NCBI GenBank assembly: GCA_040235505.1
Contig: JBECKW010000277.1
Span: 1 to 13,292, forward strand
Reading direction: 5' to 3'
DNA: 13,292 nucleotides
Origin: JBECKW01 sp040235505
GTDB lineage: Bacteria; Desulfobacterota; Desulfobacteria; Desulfobacterales; JAFDDL01
The translations under genes were made by a program, and so were the position numbers. Position 1 is the first letter of the stretch; the number at the start of each line of letters is the position of its first letter. Below, piece after piece: positions 1 through 6,533 of the stretch. The notes beneath the pieces were generated by a model. It ran no database searches, was not told where the DNA came from, and saw only the letters and a list, made by a program, of their open reading frames with translations.

Positions 1-1
1 C

Positions 2-2041
2 ATGCTGGATGCCGCCGCCATCGCCGCGGACATCGGCCGGAAATATAAGACGCCGGTGGTGATCCTGGCCTCTGGCGCCCTGTGCCACAGCGAAGGGTTG
101 GTCAGATTGGGCAAGGTAAGGAAATGCTCCCCCATGGACATCCCCGGGGATCTGACCAAGTTCAACACATTGCCGGTGACGGCCCGGGCGAACTACAACA
201 ATGTTCTCAAAGAAAGAATGCCGGCGCTGGTGGAAATGGTGGAAAATTCGCCCCTGAACCGGTGGACCAGGGGCTCCGGGAAAACCGGTGTCATCACCTA
301 CGGCGTCAACTCCGCCTTCGTGGAGGAGGTCAAGGCCGTCTACGGGGCGGACATCGACATCCTTTCCCTCGGGTTCACCAACCCCCTGCCCAAAAAACTG
401 ATCGAATCCTTTTTTGGCGCCATCAGCGGGGATGTTTATGTCATCGAGGACGGATACCGGTATCTCCAGGAGGAACTGGCTGCCATGGGCCTGGCGGTCA
501 AGGGCAAGGAGGAGTTCAGCAACCAGTCCGAATGGTCCCCGGCGGATATCGCCAGAACCATGGGCTTCAGTGCGCCGGCCCGAGCCATGACGGTTCCCCC
601 CATCAAGCGTCCGCCCATGATCTGCGCCGGATGCCCCTACCGGCTCTACGCGGACGTGGTGAGTAAACTGAAAAAGCGGGGGAAAATCGATACGGTCTTC
701 GGAGATATCGGCTGCAACACCCTGTTGAGCTTTTTCGGCGCCATGGACGCCTGGCTGGCCATGGGCACCAGCGAGGGAATGAGAACCGGCTTTTCCGTGG
801 CACGCCCCGAAAAAGCCGCCAAATGCATTTCGGTCCTGGGAGACAGCACCGAGTGCCACTCCGGTATGGACGCCACCCGCAACGCCATTTTCAGAAAGGT
901 TCCCGGCATCAAGGTGGTACTGGACAACAACTGGACCGCCATGACCGGCGGCCAGCCCTCCCCCGCCTCCCCGGTCAACCTGGCCGGCGAGACCACCAAA
1001 TTCGATCTTGTGGGGGAACTCAAAGGCGCCGGTACCGATGTCATCACGGTGAGCGCCTATGACCGGAAGGCCATCCAGAAAGGCTTCCGGGAAGCCCTGG
1101 ATCGTGCGGACAAGGGAGAATTCCTCACCCTGGTGGTGCGGGGCACCTGCATCAAGAAGGTTCCGAACAAAAACAAAATACAGCGTCTGACCGTCAACAG
1201 GGACAAATGCGACAAGTGTTACACCTGCCTCATCTGCCCCGGTATCGAAAAGGACGAGGACGGCTTTCCGGTATTCAACAACATGTGCGCCGGCTGCGGC
1301 GGAAGCGAAGAGGCCTGCAGGCAGATGTGCCCCTTTGACGCCATGGAACTCAAAACCGAGGATGCCGCGGCGACCGGCGCCAAAGTGGAATTCGAGACGC
1401 CGCCGGAAATCCCGGTGGAGAGACCCGACGCAGCTTCGCTGCCCGAAAAGATTTCCCTTGCCATTCGCGGTGTCGGCGGCCAGGGCAACCTCTTCTTCGG
1501 TCGGGTCATGACCCAACTGGCCTTCCTGGCCGGATACGGCGAGAAGAACATCGTCAAGGGCGAGACCCACGGCATGGCCCAGATGGGCGGCCCGGTGCTC
1601 AGCACTTTCTCCTGCGGCAAGGCCCATAGCCCGGTCCTGATGCCCGGCAGCGCCGACTGCATCGTCACAATGGAGATGGGCGAGGTCCTGCGGCCCGGCT
1701 TCCTGGACCTCCTCAAAGAGGGCGGCACGATTCTCACGGCCAAAACCCGGATTGTTCCCCAGGGCATGGATCCGGAGCTCTATCCCACGGCCGATCAGCT
1801 TGCCGAGGCCACCAGGGGATTTGACACCATTGAAGTCGACGTCCTCGGAAAGGCCCTTGAGATCGGAGATGCCACGGGACGCTCCGCCAACGTGGTGATG
1901 ATGGGCGCGCTGAGCAAAACGCAGGCCTTTGCCGCCATTCCCGAGGCGCTCTGGCTTCAAGCTGTCAGGAACGTCAGCCCGACCCCTGCCATCTGGGCAG
2001 CGAACTACAAGGCCTTTACGGAAGGCCGCACACTAATTTAA
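2..2041 (+). CDS. iorA: Indolepyruvate:ferredoxin oxidoreductase, fused alpha + ferredoxin + beta domains (5' partial)
   Basis: Family role: oxidative decarboxylation of indolepyruvate or other aryl-2-oxoacids to aryl-acetyl-CoA and CO2, reducing ferredoxin, in the cytoplasm. Residues are counted from the first whole codon (679 visible). A CAGCPYR motif at 208-214 is the IorA C(P/A)GCPHR signature. GDIGCN at 234-239, GDST at 280-283 and DNNWTAMTG at 308-316 mark the thiamine-diphosphate/Mg domain. Cysteines 403, 406, 409, 412 and 429, 432, 439, 443 form two 4Fe-4S motifs. From about 484 a second enzyme domain begins: RGVGGQG at 489-495 and KGETHGMAQMGG at 519-530 are typical of IorB (gamma domain). 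The ATG at position 2 is not the real start, because the TPP domain lies too near the N-terminus; by family comparison roughly 150 residues are missing upstream. IorA and IorB are usually separate chains, so this is a fusion. Substrate specificity within the aryl-oxoacid group is inferred. Confidence 0.9.
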   Translation: MLDAAAIAADIGRKYKTPVVILASGALCHSEGLVRLGKVRKCSPMDIPGDLTKFNTLPVTARANYNNVLKERMPALVEMVENSPLNRWTRGSGKTGVITYGVNSAFVEEVKAVYGADIDILSLGFTNPLPKKLIESFFGAISGDVYVIEDGYRYLQEELAAMGLAVKGKEEFSNQSEWSPADIARTMGFSAPARAMTVPPIKRPPMICAGCPYRLYADVVSKLKKRGKIDTVFGDIGCNTLLSFFGAMDAWLAMGTSEGMRTGFSVARPEKAAKCISVLGDSTECHSGMDATRNAIFRKVPGIKVVLDNNWTAMTGGQPSPASPVNLAGETTKFDLVGELKGAGTDVITVSAYDRKAIQKGFREALDRADKGEFLTLVVRGTCIKKVPNKNKIQRLTVNRDKCDKCYTCLICPGIEKDEDGFPVFNNMCAGCGGSEEACRQMCPFDAMELKTEDAAATGAKVEFETPPEIPVERPDAASLPEKISLAIRGVGGQGNLFFGRVMTQLAFLAGYGEKNIVKGETHGMAQMGGPVLSTFSCGKAHSPVLMPGSADCIVTMEMGEVLRPGFLDLLKEGGTILTAKTRIVPQGMDPELYPTADQLAEATRGFDTIEVDVLGKALEIGDATGRSANVVMMGALSKTQAFAAIPEALWLQAVRNVSPTPAIWAANYKAFTEGRTLI

Positions 2042-2047
2042 CATGGA

Positions 2048-2106
2048 AACCTGCAACCATGCCTTCACCGGCGGCCGGAAACGGCCACCGGCAGCTGTTG
2101 CAGGTT
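2048..2106 (+). other. Two-tier intergenic hairpin with GAAA tetraloop
   Basis: The gap between the oxidoreductase and the acyl-CoA synthetase folds into an outer perfect 10-bp stem (AACCTGCAAC at 2048-2057 with GTTGCAGGTT at 2097-2106). Inside is a second 10-bp stem (2068-2077 with 2082-2091) that has one C-A mismatch and is closed by a GAAA loop at 2078-2081. No T-run follows, so it is not a classical terminator. It may be an mRNA processing or stability element, or an attenuating structure between the two genes. A ribosome site (AGGAG at 2120-2124) and the next start codon follow 14 and 25 bases later. Confidence 0.6.
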
Positions 2107-2130
2107 ATCTGTTTGATATAGGAGTACCCA

Positions 2131-4203
2131 ATGCCACAAAAAACTGCATATGATTACCTGATGAAACCCGAGCATATCGCCGTCATCGGCGCCAGCAACG
2201 ATGAGCTAAAGCCTGGCGGACGGGTGCTTAAAAAAATAAAAGACCACGGTTACATCGGCGACCTCTGGGCGGTGAACCCGAAAACACCGGATATCATGGG
2301 AGTGCCCACCTTTACAGACATGGCAAACCTCCCGAAATCCCCGGACCTGGTGATCATCGCCCTCCCCTCGAAACTGGTGATTCCTTCACTGGAAGCTATC
2401 GCCGACAAAGGCGCCGGTTCGGTCATCGTGCTTTCCGCCGGTTTCGGTGAAACCGGCGAGGAGGGAAAGGTCGCGGAACAGAAAATGCTGGAGATTGCAA
2501 CCCGGGGAGGCTTCACGCTCATCGGGCCCAACTGCTCCGGATTCCATGCCAAGCGCTACAAGGGGAAATTCACCGGCCCGGTCCCGGACCTCACCGGCGA
2601 GAGGATAGACGTCATCAGCGGTTCCGGCGCCACCGTGGACTTCATCATGGACCAGGCCACCATGCGGGGGCTCTCTTTCGGGGACGTGGTGAATCTGGGA
2701 AATTCCATCATGGTGGGCGTAGAGGATTTCCTGGCCCTCTACGACGAAAACTACGGCCCGGACAGCGCCAAGGTCCTCATGCTCTACATGGAATCGGTTC
2801 GGAAGCCCCAAAAGCTGCTGATACACGCCCGGAGCCTGACAAAAAAAGGCTGCTATATTGTAGGTGTAAAATCCGGCGCCACCCCGGCGGGTGAGAAGGC
2901 GGCGGCCAGCCACACGGGGGCCATGGCCAGCAGCGACACGGCGGTCCAGGCCCTTTTCGACAAGGCGGGTATTATCCGGGTCAAGAGCAAGATGGAGCTC
3001 ATCGACGTCACCTGCGCCCTGGCTGCCGGCGAGGGCCCCATCAAGGGAAACCGGATCTGTGTCCTCACCGATGCCGGCGGCCCCGGCGTGATGCTCAGCG
3101 ACGAGCTTTGCCGGCAGGGAATGACCCTTCCGGCTCTCAAGGAGACGACCCGGGAGCGCTTATCTGCGATCCTCCCCAGGGAAGCCGCCACGGGAAATCC
3201 CATTGACTGCCTGCCCAGCCGGACGGCCGAGAGCATCGAGGCCACCATCCGTGTCCTGGGTGAAGAGGAGGCGGGCAACATCGACGCCATTGTGTTCATC
3301 GTGGGAGATTCGGGCATTTCGGACGTGGAGCCCATCTACAAGGCGACCTGGCGCGCCATGGACAACAGTCGCATCCCCGTGGTGCCGGTATGGGTCTCAC
3401 TTTCCGCCTCTGCGGAGAAGATCGATCGCTTCCGAAAAACCGAAAAGGTCTTTTTCCCGGAAGAGGTCCGGGCTGCGGAATCCCTCGGAAAAGTCGTTCG
3501 ACGGCCGCTTTTATCCGAGCCCACCACCGCCCTTCCCGGTTACGACAAGGCGGCGATGAACCTGCTCCTGGAAGGCAAAAAAGGCGTCCTGGATCCGGAT
3601 ACGGCCGAAAGCCTGCTCAATGCAGCGGGATTCACCCTGCCGGCCCAAGCCGAAGTTTTCGACAAAGCCGCCCTTTCCGAAGCCTGTAACAAGATCGGCT
3701 ATCCTCTCGTGATGAAAGTCATCGGCCCCCTGCATAAAAGTGATGTGGGCGGCGTCAAATTCGGCATCGGAAGCTTATCTGCAGCCGAAAACGCATTTGA
3801 CGAACTGATGGCTATCAAGGATGCCAGGGGGGCACTCCTGCAGACCATGGTCAGCGGCACCGAAATGATTCTGGGTGCCAGCCGGGAGGGCGATTACGGC
3901 CACCTGATCATGTTCGGCCTGGGAGGTATCTACGCGGAAGTTTTTAAGGATGTGTGTTTCGCCCTGGCCCCACTCTCTGCCGAAGAGAGCATGGGCCTGA
4001 TCCGGGGGATTCGCTCCCTTCCGATCCTGGAAGGCACCCGGGGCCAGAAGGGCGTGGATCTTGAAAGGGTATCGGACAACCTCCAGCGCCTCGGCATGCT
4101 GGTGACGGATTTCCCCCGGATCAGGGAGGTTGACCTGAACCCCCTCAAGGGAATAGGGAAAGATCTTTACGCCGTCGATGCGAGGATTATTCTGGATGAC
4201 TGA
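2131..4203 (+). CDS. NDP-forming acyl-CoA synthetase (acetate--CoA ligase, ADP-forming type), fused alpha-beta
   Basis: Family role: acyl-CoA + ADP + phosphate gives acid + CoA + ATP, a cytoplasmic substrate-level phosphorylation step that is also reversible. The 690 residues match the fused form. Residues 10-140 are the CoA-binding domain (AVIGASND at 17-24, IGPNCSGF at 131-138). The succinyl-CoA-synthetase-like domains follow, with ASHTGA at 259-264; His261 is the expected phosphorylated histidine of the alpha part. The ATP-grasp (beta) part starts near 475 and carries LHKSDVGGVKFG at 535-546, whose His536 is the second phospho-relay histidine, then GLGGI at 596-600 and EVDLNPL at 666-672. 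AGGAG six bases before the ATG supports the start. It lies 89 bp after the oxidoreductase and 28 bp before the CoA-transferase, so it probably shares an operon. In Thermococcales this enzyme pair conserves energy from amino-acid 2-oxoacids; an aryl-acid substrate here is inferred from the neighbour. Confidence 0.93.
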   Translation: MPQKTAYDYLMKPEHIAVIGASNDELKPGGRVLKKIKDHGYIGDLWAVNPKTPDIMGVPTFTDMANLPKSPDLVIIALPSKLVIPSLEAIADKGAGSVIVLSAGFGETGEEGKVAEQKMLEIATRGGFTLIGPNCSGFHAKRYKGKFTGPVPDLTGERIDVISGSGATVDFIMDQATMRGLSFGDVVNLGNSIMVGVEDFLALYDENYGPDSAKVLMLYMESVRKPQKLLIHARSLTKKGCYIVGVKSGATPAGEKAAASHTGAMASSDTAVQALFDKAGIIRVKSKMELIDVTCALAAGEGPIKGNRICVLTDAGGPGVMLSDELCRQGMTLPALKETTRERLSAILPREAATGNPIDCLPSRTAESIEATIRVLGEEEAGNIDAIVFIVGDSGISDVEPIYKATWRAMDNSRIPVVPVWVSLSASAEKIDRFRKTEKVFFPEEVRAAESLGKVVRRPLLSEPTTALPGYDKAAMNLLLEGKKGVLDPDTAESLLNAAGFTLPAQAEVFDKAALSEACNKIGYPLVMKVIGPLHKSDVGGVKFGIGSLSAAENAFDELMAIKDARGALLQTMVSGTEMILGASREGDYGHLIMFGLGGIYAEVFKDVCFALAPLSAEESMGLIRGIRSLPILEGTRGQKGVDLERVSDNLQRLGMLVTDFPRIREVDLNPLKGIGKDLYAVDARIILDD

Positions 4204-4231
4204 CCCACCACTTTAAAAGGAGAGTTGGAAC

Positions 4232-5617
4232 ATGAAGAAAAATTCGAATAGATTGCCAATTATGTCTGCCCGGGATGCGGTTAAAACGTTCATACAGGAT
4301 GGTCAGACAATTATCATTCCTGTTTTTTTTCATGTGGGCGTGGCGTATGACCTGGTCAACGCCATCGCCGATCAAGGCACAAAAGATCTCTCCATTATCA
4401 GTAACGACACCGGGTTGCCGGGGTTAGGCACCGGCCGTTTAATTGAAAATGGCCAGGTCAGGCACATGGAGATAAGTTATATCGGCACCAACCCGGAAGC
4501 CATGAAGATGTACGTGGACGGCAAGTTGTCGATTAAATTGACCCCGCAAGGTTCCGTGGTCGAGAAATTGCGGGCCGGCGCCTCCGGGATCGGTTTTTTC
4601 GGGACCAAAACCGGAGTGGGTACGGAAGTAGAGTTCGATAAGGAGACAAAAATTGTAAATGGCGAGAAATATATTATTGAAGAAGCATTGCGTGGAGACG
4701 TGGTTTTGGTCAAGGCCCATCGGGCAGACCGCATGGGCAACTTGGAATTCCATAAAACATCTCAGAATTTTAACAAAGAAAGTGTGGGCGCGGCGGATGT
4801 GGTTTTGGTGGAAGCTGATGAAATTCTACCCTCCGAAGAGTTTCTCGATCCGAATCACATCCACTCCAATTTTGGGAATATCAAGAAAGGCGCCTTGATC
4901 CAAAGTTCCGGGCGATGGAAAGAAGATTTACGTGTTCAGTCAGCTGAGGCCCTGGAGCTCAGTCCGGCCAGGGAAATACTTGTTAAGCGTGCGGCGTTAC
5001 TCCTTAATGACGGTGATATTGTCAACCTGGGGATTGGTACGCCGGTAGCCGTAGCGAATTATATTCCTGAAGATGTAACCGTTTACCTTATGTCGGAAAA
5101 CGGCCTTATTCATATGGGACCGACGCCGCCGGCCGGGCAGGAAGATAATGAAATCATCAATGCCGGCCGCGGTCCGGCGTCGATTCTGCCGGGCGGCGCT
5201 TTTTTTGACAGTGCCGAAGCTTTTAAGCTTATCCGTAGCGGCAAGGTGGATGCCACTGTTTTAGGCGCTTTTGAAGTTGACGAGGAGGGCAACCTGGCTA
5301 ACTACAAAATCCCGGGCAAGCGCGCTCCGGGAATCGGCGGCGGCATGGATCTGGTTACCGGCGCCAAAAAAGTAATTATTGCCACTGAACATATTGCTCA
5401 AGGCAAGTCTCGAATTGTTAAAAGATGCTCGTTACCTTTAACCGGTAAGGGCGTGGTTGACTGGATAGTAACCGATTTGGCTTTGATCGAGCATGTCAAG
5501 GGAACCGGCCTGGTTTTGCGTGAACGAGCGCCGGGAGTAGATGTAAAAGAGATAATCGAGAAAACAGACGCTGATTTAGTAATTAAGGGAACTGTTCCTG
5601 AAATGAAATTTCATTAA
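4232..5617 (+). CDS. 3-oxoacid-type CoA-transferase, fused alpha and beta subunits
   Basis: Family I CoA-transferase, moving CoA between an acyl-CoA and a free acid through a glutamyl-CoA intermediate. Residues 1 to about 230 are the alpha part and about 240 to 461 the beta part, which fits a single-chain enzyme. The beta part has the catalytic motif SENG at 288-291 (Glu289), GIGT at 267-270 and the glycine-rich GIGGGMDL at 367-374. The alpha part has GTEVEFD at 130-136 and LDPNHIH at 205-211. The usual GGFGLCG-type loop near residue 30 is replaced by IPVFFHVGVA. AAGGAG lies about nine bases before the ATG. The gene uses many AT-ending codons (TTA, ATT, GTA): three lines counted by hand give about 42-58% GC, against about 68% on one line of the preceding gene, which hints at separate ancestry. 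Position suggests it works on products of the upstream pair. The substrate cannot be read from sequence. Confidence 0.9.
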   Translation: MKKNSNRLPIMSARDAVKTFIQDGQTIIIPVFFHVGVAYDLVNAIADQGTKDLSIISNDTGLPGLGTGRLIENGQVRHMEISYIGTNPEAMKMYVDGKLSIKLTPQGSVVEKLRAGASGIGFFGTKTGVGTEVEFDKETKIVNGEKYIIEEALRGDVVLVKAHRADRMGNLEFHKTSQNFNKESVGAADVVLVEADEILPSEEFLDPNHIHSNFGNIKKGALIQSSGRWKEDLRVQSAEALELSPAREILVKRAALLLNDGDIVNLGIGTPVAVANYIPEDVTVYLMSENGLIHMGPTPPAGQEDNEIINAGRGPASILPGGAFFDSAEAFKLIRSGKVDATVLGAFEVDEEGNLANYKIPGKRAPGIGGGMDLVTGAKKVIIATEHIAQGKSRIVKRCSLPLTGKGVVDWIVTDLALIEHVKGTGLVLRERAPGVDVKEIIEKTDADLVIKGTVPEMKFH

Positions 5618-5667
5618 TCCGGCGGAGCCGGATGCTGGGAGGCCAGGAGGCTGGGGGGCTGGGAAGC
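5618..5667 (+). repeat. 3'-end element: GGA-loop hairpin plus four 8-bp G-rich repeats (copy 1)
   Basis: It begins at the first base after the CoA-transferase TAA. A hairpin TCCGGC-GGA-GCCGGA occupies 5618-5632. After one T come four 8-bp units and a trailing GC: GCTGGGAG, GCCAGGAG, GCTGGGGG, GCTGGGAA (5634-5667). The same plan occurs on the opposite strand at 5802-5853. I read it as a dispersed 3'-untranslated element of unknown function. Confidence 0.7.
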
Positions 5668-5705
5668 AAAAAACTCTTTTGAGACGGCACACGGCCTTGA
5701 AAACA

Positions 5706-5745
5706 AAAATCGGTGGAAGCCAAACGGCCTCCACCGATTTTTTTT
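5706..5745. terminator. Bidirectional Rho-independent terminator between convergent genes
   Basis: A perfect 12-bp stem AAAATCGGTGGA / TCCACCGATTTT (5706-5717 with 5730-5741) is topped, after an A-C mismatch, by GCC-AAAC-GGC (5719-5728). Eight T follow (5738-5745), and five A precede on the other side, giving a T-run on the minus strand. It can stop transcripts of the CoA-transferase (plus) and of the OmpA-type lipoprotein (minus). Confidence 0.9.
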
Positions 5746-5801
5746 AGCTGCAACCCACACTATTTCTACTTTTTTCTGGCATCTGTGATTTCAGGCTTTT
5801 T

Positions 5802-5853
5802 GCCTCCCAGCATCCTGGCATCCAAGCCTTCCAGCAGCCCGCCTCCGGCGGGC
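5802..5853 (-). repeat. 3'-end element: GGA-loop hairpin plus four 8-bp G-rich repeats (copy 2, mirrored)
   Basis: Read on the minus strand, it begins at the first base after the lipoprotein stop codon. Hairpin GCCCGCC-GGA-GGCGGGC (5853-5837), one T, then GCTGGAAG, GCTTGGAT, GCCAGGAT, GCTGGGAG and a trailing GC (5835-5802). The order of parts equals copy 1 at 5618-5667. The two copies share the 14-mer GGATGCTGGGAGGC as an inverted pair (5630-5643 and 5802-5815). Confidence 0.7.
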
Positions 5854-6504
5854 TTACCCCTGTGCCTGCACCGGTACGATCGTGACCGTTACGCGCCGGT
5901 TCATGGCATCATCGGAAGAAATCGGCTGGCTCTCGCCGTATCCCTTGGTGGTTATTCTGGACGCCATCACCCCTTGCTGGATAAGCGCGTTGGCAACGGC
6001 CTGGGCCCGCCGCTCGGAGAGCTTCTGGTTGTATTCTTCCGAGCCCTTGGTATCGGTATGTCCCGCCACCTGGATCATGGTCTGGGGGTACTGATTGAGA
6101 ACCCTGGCGAGGTTGTCGATATCCGAATAGGCACCCGGTAGAAGCGTGGCGGAATCGAAGCCGAAGAAAACATCCCCCTTGAAGGTGGCGGTCAGAATAT
6201 TCTGCTCCCGCTGAATGCTGGCCGCCTGGGAGGCTGCCATGGCATTTCGGAGGGCGGCTTCCTGGCGGTCCATGTAAGCGCCGATCTGGTTTCCGGCAAT
6301 ACCGCCCACCGCCGCGCCGATGGCCGCACCGAGCAGGGTCGATTCAGTATTCTTACCGGCGGCCTGGCCCACAATGGCCCCCGCCACCGCACCAATACCG
6401 GCCCCCATTGCCGTTCCCCTCTGTTGTTGGTTCTCATAGGCACAGGCGCCGAGCGCAAGTACCATACATATGGCAATTCCTAATGAAATAAATTTCTTGG
6501 TCAT
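5854..6504 (-). CDS. Outer-membrane lipoprotein with glycine-zipper and OmpA-like peptidoglycan-binding domains
   Basis: Likely anchors the outer membrane to the cell wall from the periplasmic side. The 216 residues begin with a lipoprotein signal: a basic start, a hydrophobic stretch and the lipobox LGAC with Cys21. Residues 32-78 are glycine/alanine-rich (GAGIGAVAGAIVG, GAAIGAAVGGIAG), a glycine-zipper segment that can insert in membranes. Residues 107-211 are the OmpA C-terminal domain: FFGFDSATLLP at 113-123, VAGHTD at 146-151 and the NxxLSxxRA pattern at 159-167. Asp151 and Arg166 are the expected peptidoglycan (diaminopimelate) contacts. Starting at the second ATG (6504) rather than an in-frame ATG four codons upstream places GGAGG five bases before the start. 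It follows hisHF by 29 bp on the same strand, so co-transcription is possible although the functions are unrelated. Confidence 0.9.
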   Translation of the reverse strand: MTKKFISLGIAICMVLALGACAYENQQQRGTAMGAGIGAVAGAIVGQAAGKNTESTLLGAAIGAAVGGIAGNQIGAYMDRQEAALRNAMAASQAASIQREQNILTATFKGDVFFGFDSATLLPGAYSDIDNLARVLNQYPQTMIQVAGHTDTKGSEEYNQKLSERRAQAVANALIQQGVMASRITTKGYGESQPISSDDAMNRRVTVTIVPVQAQG

Positions 6505-6509
6505 GTCAT

Positions 6510-6514
6510 CCTCC
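6510..6514 (-). promoter_or_regulatory. Ribosome binding site that decides the lipoprotein start
   Basis: GGAGG on the minus strand lies five bases before the ATG at 6504. It overlaps the upstream in-frame ATG at 6516, so that earlier ATG cannot use it. The shorter reading also gives a cleaner lipoprotein signal peptide (MTKKF...). Confidence 0.75.
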
Positions 6515-6533
6515 ATTCAAAAGTTGATAACAC

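Noticed and set aside
2386..2913. Minus-strand 175-codon frame inside the acyl-CoA synthetase gene.
   Set aside because: It is antisense to a strongly conserved enzyme and has no recognisable domain; GC-rich genes often give such frames.
5634..5667. Simple-sequence slippage tract.
   Set aside because: Unit sequence is degenerate while phase and copy number match the mirrored copy at 5802-5835, so pure slippage does not explain it.
5713..6141. Plus-strand 142-codon frame starting inside the terminator.
   Set aside because: It runs antisense through the OmpA-type gene, includes the terminator stem, and has a composition typical of a shadow frame.
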